A DNA stretch of 61,661 nucleotides, taken from Bacillota bacterium. Lineage in GTDB: Bacteria > Bacillota > Clostridia > Acetivibrionales > DSM-2933. The position numbers and the translations under genes were made by a program. Under the pieces are notes generated by a model. The model was not told the DNA's origin. It did no database searches and saw only the letters and a program-made list of their open reading frames with translations. Of the stretch, positions 26,963 through 36,300 are shown piece after piece (within the stretch, counting starts at the first letter, position 1; each line of letters starts with the position of its first letter). The DNA lies in assembly GCA_023430975.1 (NCBI GenBank), contig JAEYYB010000021.1:1-61661 (forward strand), given 5' to 3'.

Positions 26963-27406
26963 ATGGGCTTTTTAGATTGGGCAAAACAGAAAGGTGCTTC
27001 ATTAACAGGAGAAGTTAAAAAGGTTGCTAATAAGGATTTTATGGAAGCGGTAGCTGCAGGATGTGCTTTAGTAGCTTCAGCTGATGGAAATATCAGTTCG
27101 GAAGAAAAACAAAAAATGATTGGGTTTATAAATATCAATGATACACTTAAAATATTTAAACTCAGCGATGTTATCGATAGATTCAATCACTATGCAAGCC
27201 ACTTCGATTTTGACTACAATGTAGGAAAAATTGAAGCAATGAAGCAAATCGATAAAATGAAGAATAAACCTACAGAAGCAAGGCTTTTAATTGCAGTTTG
27301 TTGTTCTGTAGGTTCTTCTGACGGCAATTTTGACAAGAGTGAAGTAGCGATTGTAAAAGAAATGTGTCAGAGACTTAGTGTTGATCATAAAGAATTCGGA
27401 ATATAA
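26963..27406 (+). CDS. TerB-like protein
   Basis: This 147-residue soluble helical protein resembles the TerB/DjlA-N family: CALVASADGNISSEEKQKM and a second acidic motif VGSSDGNFDKSEVAIVKEM, the two metal-binding-like helices of the fold. In tellurite-resistance and stress operons TerB works with TerC/TerD, but none of those genes is adjacent. AGGAGG is 7 bp before the ATG, and a strong terminator follows. Its role here is unknown. Confidence 0.8.
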   Translation: MGFLDWAKQKGASLTGEVKKVANKDFMEAVAAGCALVASADGNISSEEKQKMIGFININDTLKIFKLSDVIDRFNHYASHFDFDYNVGKIEAMKQIDKMKNKPTEARLLIAVCCSVGSSDGNFDKSEVAIVKEMCQRLSVDHKEFGI

Positions 27407-27421
27407 TAATATTTACAGGAC

Positions 27422-27453
27422 AAGCCAGTTGGATTATACCAACTGGCTTTTTC
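27422..27453 (+). terminator. Terminator after the TerB-like gene
   Basis: AAGCCAGTTGG pairs exactly with CCAACTGGCTT across 6 bases, followed by a T run. Confidence 0.92.
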
Positions 27454-27484
27454 AATGTCTAAAAAATTATGACGAACACTTGTT

Positions 27485-27585
27485 ATATGAAAAGTGAATA
27501 ATTTTTTACATTTGTCTATCGCAAATCCCGTAAAAGCGTTCGTTATTTGCTCTGACAAATGTAAGATTATTAACACTTTTCATAT
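27485..27585 (+). repeat. Hairpin element copy 5 (101-bp subfamily B)
   Basis: ATATGAAAAGTG to CACTTTTCATAT, with the same loop as copy 4. It marks the left border of the long non-coding region in front of the biosynthetic cluster. Confidence 0.85.
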
Positions 27586-27760
27586 AGACTATATTTTAAT
27601 AAACGACAGCAACTGACACAAAACTCTTGAAAATTTAGAATGTAATTACTGAAACACCTACGGTTACAATATATGTAAAAGACTAGAAACGATATATACA
27701 AATGTCAAAATGTGTCGAAAGATTATGTTGGATTTTACTTCAAAATATTGCTATATTCGA

Positions 27761-27789
27761 TTGACAAAATAGATATTATGTATTACTAT
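27761..27789 (+). promoter_or_regulatory. Promoter P1 of the biosynthetic cluster
   Basis: TTGACA, a 17-bp spacer and TACTAT. The hairpin at 27807 would be transcribed within about 12 nt of its start site. Confidence 0.5.
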
Positions 27790-27806
27790 TAATAACATAA
27801 ATTATA

Positions 27807-27842
27807 ATTACACTATAGAATTATACTATAGTGTAATTTTTT
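27807..27842 (+). terminator. Terminator-like hairpin in the cluster leader
   Basis: ATTACACTATAG and its exact complement flank AATTATA, followed by six Ts. It could be an early attenuator for P1 or an operator-like palindrome. Confidence 0.55.
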
Positions 27843-27878
27843 GGCATTATTTTATTTTTTAGTTTGATTGAATTTGGT

Positions 27879-27908
27879 TTGACAATAGGGATTAGAGAAA
27901 TTTATAGA
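27879..27908 (+). promoter_or_regulatory. Promoter P2 of the biosynthetic cluster
   Basis: TTGACA, an 18-bp spacer and TATAGA, downstream of the hairpin. It would give a leader of about 390 nt before the NRPS start. Confidence 0.45.
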
Positions 27909-28308
27909 GTGAATATATAAATAAAAAAACATACTATGAAATTAAAGCATTTTTATCTTAATACTTTATAATATAAGTGAATTCTCAAATTCCAAATAAG
28001 ACAGTTATAATTTCATAACGTTAAGTTATAGATACAGAATTACAAAGTTTATATTAGTTGGCTTGGGCTGGTCATTCCAGTGCTTTATTGCATGCTCTGG
28101 CAAAGAGGAATATTTTGGTTTGAACTGTTATGATAACTTTGAAAAATTATGGTTTTACGGTTTGATACCCATACAATAGATAGGATTTGTAAAGCCAATA
28201 CAAAGCCAATACTATGTTGCTTACTTATGTTATAGCCTTACAAATTATTACATAAATACCATGGTAAAGAAAAATAAAATAAAGAATGTATTGCAGGGAG
28301 GTATAAAG
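27909..28308 (+). other. Long untranslated leader before the NRPS gene
   Basis: It is AT-rich, without a supported gene. It contains a short direct repeat AAGCCAATAC (at about 28192-28212) and a short open frame at about 28040-28180 that looks like a gene fragment but has no start or binding site. No known riboswitch was recognised. Confidence 0.4.
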
Positions 28309-31300
28309 GTGGAATTAGTATATTATCCTTTAACTCATAATCAAAAAAACTTTTGGTTTATTGAGAAAATGTATCCAAACACACCATATCTTAATATCTG
28401 TTTAACTGTTAAATTTAAAACCGAAAAAGATTATTCAATAATCAATGAAGCTGTAAATGTGATGCTTAAAAAGAATGATTCACTACACTTGAGGTTTATT
28501 GAGTTGAAAGGAGAGGTAAAGCAATACATTTCAGAGTATAGTGAATATAAGGTTGATTTTATTGATTTTACTAAGGAACATTCCATTAGTTCAAAAGAGT
28601 GGCTGGATATTCAAGCAAAAAAAACATTTGATTTACTTAATGATAAACTATTCTACTTTGGACTTATCAAATTTGAAACAGGACAATATGGACTTATAAT
28701 TAAATTGCACCATCTGATAACTGACGGTTGGACAATGTTTCTTTTGGCTAATCAAGTGGTAGAATACTATAAATGTCTCAAGAATGGTTCAAACGTCAAT
28801 CTTGAAAAGAGAGGTTCTTATATTGAATATATATCTGAACAAGAGAAGTATCTGGAAACTGAAGAATTCTATAAGAACAAGAAATACTGGGAGGAGACCT
28901 TTGAAGATTTTTCAGAGTGTACAAGCTTAAAACCCAGGCCTTCCCATTCTGAAAGCTTAGATGCAGATCGTGTGGAAATTGTACTTTCCAAAGAGCTGTC
29001 CTCCGAAATATATTCATTTTGCGAAAAACACAAAACTTCGGTTTTTAAATTGTTTTTGTCTATTTTATATGTATATATTTATAGGGTTACATCAAAAGAG
29101 AGTATAGTAGTCGGTTCATCTCTTCACAACAGATTTAATCCGGAATTCAAGGACATTATCGGAGCACTTGTAAGTACAGTTCCTTTTAAGGCAAATTTGT
29201 CGGATAAAATGGATTTTATCACCCTTCTTAAAAATTCAGGAACTCAATTAAAAGAAATAATAGCTCATCAAAGTTATCCATACGACTCCATGATTCAGGA
29301 TTTAAGAAAAAAGAATCCCAAAATGGAACATATAAACCTTTTTGATATTATGCTCATTTATCAATATGCGGTATATGATGAAGAGGTAGCTGGAGTTGAT
29401 TGGACTTTTGTTGGAAGTGATATAAATCCCATGTCGCTTAATGTCACTGACTGGGGAAGTTGTGAAGAAATAACACTGGAATTCGACTACCAAATAAGTG
29501 TTTTTTCCAGAGATGAGGCCAAAAGAATTGCAGAGAATATTGTAAGTATCTTAAAGTACGTTCTTAAGCATCCTTTTGCCAACTTAAATGATATTGATTT
29601 TCTTTCAGAGAATGAGAAAAAGCAGCTTTTGATGGAATTTAATAATACTAGCCTTGACTATCAGAGAGAAAAGACAATTCCTGAATTACTTGAACACCAG
29701 GTAAATAAAAACCCTGATAAAACGGCGTTGGTGTTTAAGGGAGAAAAGCTTACATATGGACAGCTTAATGAAAGGTCCAACTGTGTTGCAGAATTCTTAA
29801 GAGAAAAGGGAGTTGGGCCAGATAGTATTGTCGGTGTGATGGTAAATCGTTCTTTTGAAATGATTATTGCTATTATGGGAGTTCTAAAAGCAGGGGGAGC
29901 ATACATGCCAATAGACCCGGTATATCCCCAGGACAGGGTAGTGTACATGCTAGAAGACAGCAATACAAAAGTGCTTCTGACGGAAAAATACCTTTTGGAA
30001 AAGGTTGAGTTTAATGGAGAAGTGGTGTGTATTGATGACAATAAATTTCAAGAGGGTGTAGGCACTAACCCGGAAAGAATAATAAACGAAAAGAATCTGG
30101 CATATGTCATTTATACATCCGGTTCAACAGGTAAACCAAAGGGTGTAATGATTGAACACAGGACAGTAAACAACTTTATAGCCGGAATGTGCGAAAAAAT
30201 AGACTTTTCAAGTGATAAAACAATACTTGCTCTTACTACAATATCATTTGACATATTTGTACTTGAGACACTGCTGCCTTTGTCAAGGGGAATGAAAATT
30301 GTAATAGCGGATGAGAAGGACCAGATAACACCAAACTTATTATCTTCTGTCATACTGGAAAACAGAGTTGATATGCTTCAGATGACTCCTTCCAGAATGC
30401 AGCTTTTAATGTCAGATGCAAACAGCGTAAAGTGTCTTCAAAACATAAAAGAAATTATAATCGGTGGAGAACCTTTTCCACAGAATCTTTATGAGAGAAT
30501 AAGAAAAGAAAGTAGTGCCAGGATAATAAACGTTTATGGTCCGACTGAAACAACTGTTTGGTCAACACTGAAAGAATTGGTGAATGACCAGGTGATAAAT
30601 ATAGGCAAACCAATTGCCAACACCAAAATTTATATTTTAGATAAGAATAATAAAATGCAGCCAATTGGAATTCCCGGTGAGCTTTGCATAGGGGGAGAAG
30701 GTCTTGCACGTGGGTATTACAACAGGCCTGAGCTGACAAAGGAAAAATTTGTGAAAAATCCTTTTGCCCATGGTGAAAAAATGTATAGAACCGGAGATTT
30801 GGCTTCATGGCTTCCTAATGGCGAAATAGAATTCCTGGGAAGGACAGATTTTCAGGTAAAGATAAGAGGTTATAGAATAGAGCTGGGTGAAATCGAACAG
30901 TGCATGCTCAAATATGAAGGTATAAGGGAAAGCGTTGTTGTTGCAAAGGAAAATCAGACTGGAGATAAGTATCTTGCAGGGTATTATGTCAGCGAGGAAG
31001 AAATACCGGTATCCAAGCTTAGAGCTCAATTGATCAAGGATTTGCCTGACTATATGGTACCTCAAGCTTTTGTAAGGCTTGACAGCTTACCTCTTACCCC
31101 TAATGGGAAACTCAATAGAAAAGCTCTGCCTGAGCCGGATTATTCAAGACATGCCATGGAGGTCCAGTATATCGCACCTGAAACCAAGTGCCAGAAAGTC
31201 CTTGAAGAAATATGGAGAGATATATTGAAAAGAGAAATGGTAGGTATAAACGATAATTTCTTTGAATTAGGAGGCAATTCTATTCTTCTTACGGTAATGC

Positions 31301-32019
31301 AGTCGAACATCGAAAATTTTTATCCGGGTAAGGTTAGTGTTGCAGACATATTTGCAAATCCGACCATTTCAAGGTTATCTAGGTTTATAGAAAGTTCGGC
31401 TGAGGAAAGTTATAAAGAAGTTAATCTCGATGGAATTATATTTCCATCCAGGTATTACATAAATATTAACGAAGAAAATGAAGATACAGTTCTTAAATAC
31501 AGGATATCTGATGATGATTTTGAAGACATAATGAAGGTTGAGAAATTTCTTAATACCGATAAATACACTTTTCTTTTATCTATATACATGTATTCGCTGT
31601 ATCAGGAGCTGGAGGAAAACCTTATTAAGGTACACGCTTATAATGAACAAATGGAAAGAGTTATGCCATTAAGCATGGATTTCTCTGAAATTTCTGATTT
31701 TTCGGATATTATGGATCAAATTCAAAAAGGGTGTCGGTCACCAAATGAGAATATCTATTCCATAGATTTAGTAGGCAGGCTCAAAAGTCAAAAAGATGAA
31801 AAAACAATAATTCCATTCTTTACTGCAAATACAAGATTACCTCAAGCTTTAGCCAGTGTTTATGGTATGGTTTTCAAGGTTGAAATAGGCAGTGACCAAA
31901 TAATTATTACATGTGAGTATAATTCCACATTAATTAAGATGTCGGAAGTACAAAGATTCTTAGCATTATATTTAAAAGCTTTAAAAGTTATAACTAATAC
32001 TATTAAAGAAAGGGTGTAA
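28309..32019 (+). CDS. NRPS loading/first module: C-A-PCP with C-terminal half condensation domain
   Basis: I choose the GTG at 28309, 8 bp after GGGAGG; the upstream ATG at 28261 has no site. The 1236-residue order is a condensation domain with intact HHLITDG (134-140); an adenylation domain with YTSGSTGKPKG near 600, YGPTETT and YRTGDLA; and a carrier domain with the pantetheine serine in LGGNS (residue 991). The code read by eye against GrsA is DILQIGVVWK, close to the textbook glycine code. Residues after about 1030 resemble only the C-terminal lobe of a condensation domain (end: ITCEYNSTLIKMSEVQRFL), with no HHxxxDG. A first-module C domain suggests N-acylation of the amino acid. It is first gene of the synthase operon. 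Confidence 0.9.
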   Translation: MELVYYPLTHNQKNFWFIEKMYPNTPYLNICLTVKFKTEKDYSIINEAVNVMLKKNDSLHLRFIELKGEVKQYISEYSEYKVDFIDFTKEHSISSKEWLDIQAKKTFDLLNDKLFYFGLIKFETGQYGLIIKLHHLITDGWTMFLLANQVVEYYKCLKNGSNVNLEKRGSYIEYISEQEKYLETEEFYKNKKYWEETFEDFSECTSLKPRPSHSESLDADRVEIVLSKELSSEIYSFCEKHKTSVFKLFLSILYVYIYRVTSKESIVVGSSLHNRFNPEFKDIIGALVSTVPFKANLSDKMDFITLLKNSGTQLKEIIAHQSYPYDSMIQDLRKKNPKMEHINLFDIMLIYQYAVYDEEVAGVDWTFVGSDINPMSLNVTDWGSCEEITLEFDYQISVFSRDEAKRIAENIVSILKYVLKHPFANLNDIDFLSENEKKQLLMEFNNTSLDYQREKTIPELLEHQVNKNPDKTALVFKGEKLTYGQLNERSNCVAEFLREKGVGPDSIVGVMVNRSFEMIIAIMGVLKAGGAYMPIDPVYPQDRVVYMLEDSNTKVLLTEKYLLEKVEFNGEVVCIDDNKFQEGVGTNPERIINEKNLAYVIYTSGSTGKPKGVMIEHRTVNNFIAGMCEKIDFSSDKTILALTTISFDIFVLETLLPLSRGMKIVIADEKDQITPNLLSSVILENRVDMLQMTPSRMQLLMSDANSVKCLQNIKEIIIGGEPFPQNLYERIRKESSARIINVYGPTETTVWSTLKELVNDQVINIGKPIANTKIYILDKNNKMQPIGIPGELCIGGEGLARGYYNRPELTKEKFVKNPFAHGEKMYRTGDLASWLPNGEIEFLGRTDFQVKIRGYRIELGEIEQCMLKYEGIRESVVVAKENQTGDKYLAGYYVSEEEIPVSKLRAQLIKDLPDYMVPQAFVRLDSLPLTPNGKLNRKALPEPDYSRHAMEVQYIAPETKCQKVLEEIWRDILKREMVGINDNFFELGGNSILLTVMQSNIENFYPGKVSVADIFANPTISRLSRFIESSAEESYKEVNLDGIIFPSRYYININEENEDTVLKYRISDDDFEDIMKVEKFLNTDKYTFLLSIYMYSLYQELEENLIKVHAYNEQMERVMPLSMDFSEISDFSDIMDQIQKGCRSPNENIYSIDLVGRLKSQKDEKTIIPFFTANTRLPQALASVYGMVFKVEIGSDQIIITCEYNSTLIKMSEVQRFLALYLKALKVITNTIKERV

Positions 32020-32024
32020 AATGT

Positions 32025-33284
32025 ATGAAATTAGCATTATTATTTCCAGGACAGGGATCACAATTTGTAGGCATGGGCAAGAAAATTTGCGAAAGTTTTC
32101 CGGTAGCAAACAAAGTATTTGATGAAGCGGATGAGGTATTGGGATTTGGTTTGAAAAAGTTGTGTTTTGAGGGGAATATTGATGAACTAACAAAAACTGA
32201 GAATACCCAACCTGCATTATTGACTGCGAGCGTAGCAGCTTTCAAGGTTTATCAGGAAGAAATAGGCATAGATCCATCATATTGTGCCGGACATAGCTTA
32301 GGAGAATTTTCTGCTTTAACATGTGCAGGGGTAATAACATTTCAAGATGCTTTAAAGATTGTACGTCAGCGTGGAAAGTTTATGCAGGAAGCGGTTGCTA
32401 TTGGGGGTGGAGCAATGGCAGCTATTTCCGGTGTTGAAATAGCACGTATAGAAGAAACATGCAAAAGTGTTTCAATAAATGGAAATGTCGCTGTTGTATC
32501 AAATTACAATTCACCAGACCAAATTGTTATTTCAGGTCACCAAATAGCTATAAGTGAAGCAGGAGAAATCTTAAAGGCATTAGGTGCGAGAGTAACTCCA
32601 CTTAAGGTTAGTGCTCCATTCCATAGTCCTCTTATGCAAACTGCTGCAGATAAGCTAAGACAAGAGCTTGAAAAGTACAGCTATAATGATTTCGTTTATC
32701 CAGTTATTTCAAATGTATCAGCACTTCCATACAAAAATAAGGACGAAGTAATAAATAGCTTGTCTTTACAAATTGTACAGCCGGTTCAATGGCAAAAATC
32801 CATGGCATATTTGTCGAAATTTGGAGTGGAGGCAGCAGTTGAGGTTGGACCTCAGACAGTTTTAAGAAACCTGATGAAAAAGAATGCACCGCAAATAAAA
32901 GCATTTTCCTACGATAAGGATGAAGACATAAAGGCAATGAAAGAAGTCCTTCCGGTAAAGGCTGGAGCTCCTAAAATAAATATGACAGTAGTAACTTTAT
33001 GTATGGCAAACGCAGTTGCGACAAAAAACAACAACTTTAACAATGATGAATATCAAAAGGGAGTAGTTGAAACCTATAAAAAGCTTCAGGATATGCAGGA
33101 GAAGATTGAACTTGACAGTAGACAGCCTAGCGTAGAAGAAATGAGGGAAGCTCTAAGGCTCCTTAAAATAATATTCAAAACCAAGAGGGTACAGGAAAAG
33201 GAACAGTCAGACAGATTTAACAAGATATTTAAAAAGTCAGGAACGCAGAATGTTTTCAGTGAATTTGAATACTTTGCATCATAG
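32025..33284 (+). CDS. Trans-acting malonyl-CoA acyltransferase (discrete AT)
   Basis: This 419-residue protein belongs to the FabD/trans-AT family: FPGQGSQFVGMGK at the start, active serine in GHSLGE (Ser91), the carboxylate-binding arginine in IVRQRGKFMQ, and the histidine motif APFHSPLM. It should load malonyl units onto the carrier domains of the PKS genes, which lack AT domains. About 110 extra C-terminal residues (helical, MQEKIELDSRQPSVEEMREAL) follow the AT fold and may dock to the synthases. The ATG lies 6 bp after the NRPS stop, so it is co-transcribed and probably coupled. It is placed inside the synthase operon and is the only AT in the window. Confidence 0.93.
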   Translation: MKLALLFPGQGSQFVGMGKKICESFPVANKVFDEADEVLGFGLKKLCFEGNIDELTKTENTQPALLTASVAAFKVYQEEIGIDPSYCAGHSLGEFSALTCAGVITFQDALKIVRQRGKFMQEAVAIGGGAMAAISGVEIARIEETCKSVSINGNVAVVSNYNSPDQIVISGHQIAISEAGEILKALGARVTPLKVSAPFHSPLMQTAADKLRQELEKYSYNDFVYPVISNVSALPYKNKDEVINSLSLQIVQPVQWQKSMAYLSKFGVEAAVEVGPQTVLRNLMKKNAPQIKAFSYDKDEDIKAMKEVLPVKAGAPKINMTVVTLCMANAVATKNNNFNNDEYQKGVVETYKKLQDMQEKIELDSRQPSVEEMREALRLLKIIFKTKRVQEKEQSDRFNKIFKKSGTQNVFSEFEYFAS

Positions 33285-33329
33285 CAGCAAGTTATTTTTA
33301 AACCTATAGGGATTTAGGAGGAAGCAATA

Positions 33330-36300
33330 GTGGATAAGAATTTTCTTAAATTAAAAAATATAAAACTTAGTGAGCTTCCTGATGAAGATGCTATAAAAAT
33401 TGAAAGTGTCTCAAAAAAGGATATTGCAGTGATAGGAATTGCAGGTAAATTTGCTGAAGCAGAAGATGTTGATGGGTTTTGGGATATTTTAAAGACAGGT
33501 AAGGATTGTATACGTGAATTTCCGTCCCATCGAAAAGAGGATATAAAAAAATATCTCAGCAATATTGGAATTGATGAAAGTCAATTCGATTATGAATATA
33601 TGAAAGCAGCATACATGGACCATATTGACAACTTTGACTACAATTTTTTTTCCATATCACCAAAAGAAGCAAAGTTGATGGATCCATGCCAGAAAATGTT
33701 TCTTGAGACGGTATGGAGTGCCATTGAGGATGCAGGATATGGCGGGAAAAAAATGTATGGCACCAGAACAGCGGTTTTTGTAGGACAAAGCAATGATTTC
33801 GGTGAGGAGTACAGAAGGTTTGTACAGGTTGCGGACAGCTCCCTTATGGGATTTGCTGCACCAGGCAATGTTAAATCTATTATCGCAAGCAGGATATCCT
33901 ACCTGCTTGATCTGAAGGGGCCCAGTGTTATTGTTGATACTGCCTGCTCCTCTGGCTTAATGGCTATACATTTGGCCTGTCGTTCCATAAGACTTGGTGA
34001 GTCTGAAATGGCTATAGCAGGAGGAATAAAAGTCCATATTCTGCCTATTAAAGGAAATAATTCAGAGGGTGTTGGAACTCATCTAATCGATGGCATTGAG
34101 TCGAAAGATGGAAGGGCTAGAACTTTCGATGACCATACTACCGGTACCGGATTGGGCGAAGGAGTAGGTGCAGTTATTTTAAAACCTCTTAATGATGCAA
34201 TTAGAGACAATGACAACATTTATGCGGTCATAAAAGGTAGTTACTCAAATCAGGACGGTTGCTCGGTAGGAATTACTGCACCGAATTCTGCAGCACAGGA
34301 AGATATGATACTGAATGCATGGAAAGATGCAGGGATTGATCCTGAGACTATCTCTTATATAGAAGCACACGGCACTGGCACCAAGCTGGGAGATCCTATA
34401 GAAATCAGTGGGATAGAGAGGGCATTCAAAAAGTATACCGATAAAAAGCAATTTTGTGCTGTTGGATCGGTAAAGACTAATATCGGACACTTGGATAATG
34501 CAGCTGGAATTTCCGGGTTCATGAAAATGGTATTGTCACTTAAAAACAAGCAGCTTCCTCCGAGTCTGCACTTTAGCAAACCGAACAAGAATATAAATTT
34601 TGTCAGCACTCCAATATATGTTAATGATATGCTAAAGAAGTGGGAAGTACATGGAAGTCCTAGAAGATGCGGAGTTAGCTCTTTTGGTTTAAGCGGAACA
34701 AACTGCCATGTTATTTTAGAGGAAGCACCTACATCCAAGCAATTAAATATAGAATGCAGCAAATCTAATGAAGAGATATTTACTTTATCTGCCAAGAGTG
34801 AGGATGTACTGAAGAAACTTATAGAAGCTTACAAATTATACTTTTCTAAAGGTTACAACGACATTATAGGGGACATATGCTATACCGCAAATACCGGTAG
34901 AGGCCATTATGGCTGCAGATTGATATTAAAGGTAAAGGATAGGAACGATTTAAAAAATAAGATTGACTTGCTGAGCGATAATGGCATTAAATCATTTTCG
35001 GATGAGGGTATATTCTATAATGAACATATTATAGCACCTCCTCAGAAAAAGAATAGAACAAAACAGGAAATAAGCGAGGATGAAAAGGCTCAACTGACCC
35101 TTGAAGCCAAAAACATTACAGATGATTATAATATGGAAGATCTTAAGGATGGTTCTATAATAGACAGGATATGTGATTTATATATCAAAGGGGCGGACGT
35201 TGAATGGGAAAATCTTTATAAGGGTCAAATACGTAAAAAGGTTAGGATTCCTACATATATTTTTGAGAAAAATCGATGTTGGATCGATATTGGTAAGAAA
35301 GCAGATAAAAGTAAGCCCAAACCACATTCAGCACACCCCCTCATAGGAGAGTCTCCACTAGAATCAATTAAAGGAAAGATTTTTACAACTAAATTCAAAG
35401 TAGATACTCATTGGGTTTTGAGTGAACACAGGGTAATGGGAAGTTGTGTAGTGCCGGGAACGACATATCTGGAGATGGCAAGAGCGGCATATTTTGATAA
35501 GCATCATGATTTAAACATCCAGTTAGCAAATGTTATGTTTCTTTCGCCCCTTATTGTTGAGGAAGATGGAGAAAGGGACGTTCAAATTATAATCGATTCC
35601 AATAAAAGTCCTGCAGAGTTTATTATTGCAAGCAAGGATGAGGCTGAGACGAGCTGGCTCATTCATGCAGAGGGTAAAATAGAATACTGTGATGCTCCTT
35701 CCCATAAAAAAGTTGATATGAACCAATTAGTTGACAGCTTCGGAAACAGGAAGATTGAGTTTAAAGACATTGTTTCTGAGGGGATTGTTGCAGGAAAAAG
35801 GTGGGAGAATACTAGCCAAATTTATGTATCACAGGATGAATACCTTATCCTTTTAGAACTGAATAACGATTTTATAAAGGATTTAGAGCAATATTATATC
35901 CATCCTTCTTTGTTCGATAATGCAATGAATGCTGCAAACAGGCTTATTGGTCAGGGATTGTATTTGCCGCTCTCTTATAAAAACATTAAATTATATGGCC
36001 GAATTCCTCACCCTTTCTATAGCTATATTAAAAAGAAGAACAAGCATGGGGATAATTTTGAAACAGTTAGCTTTGATGTGATGATTATTGATAAAAACGG
36101 CAATGTTGTGGGAGAAGTAGAAGACTACACCATTAAGAAAGTAAATAAGAATGAAGCTCAGTTTAGAGAGTCATCAGGGGAGAAAAAACTTTATTTTAAA
36201 ACATCATGGGTATGCAAGGATATAGAAGACAATAAGAAAAGGTACATGGGGAGTACACTCATTCTTAAAGATAAAAAAGGCCTTGCAAGTCAGCTTATAA

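Noticed and set aside
28040..28180. Short open frame before the NRPS gene with a pattern like GHSSALLHALAKRN in one frame and an open stretch in another.
   Set aside because: No start codon or ribosome binding site, and different frames would have to be joined; too short to assign.
30455..31065. Long reverse-strand ORFs opposite the NRPS and PKS genes.
   Set aside because: Composition is explained by the coding strand and no independent signals are seen.
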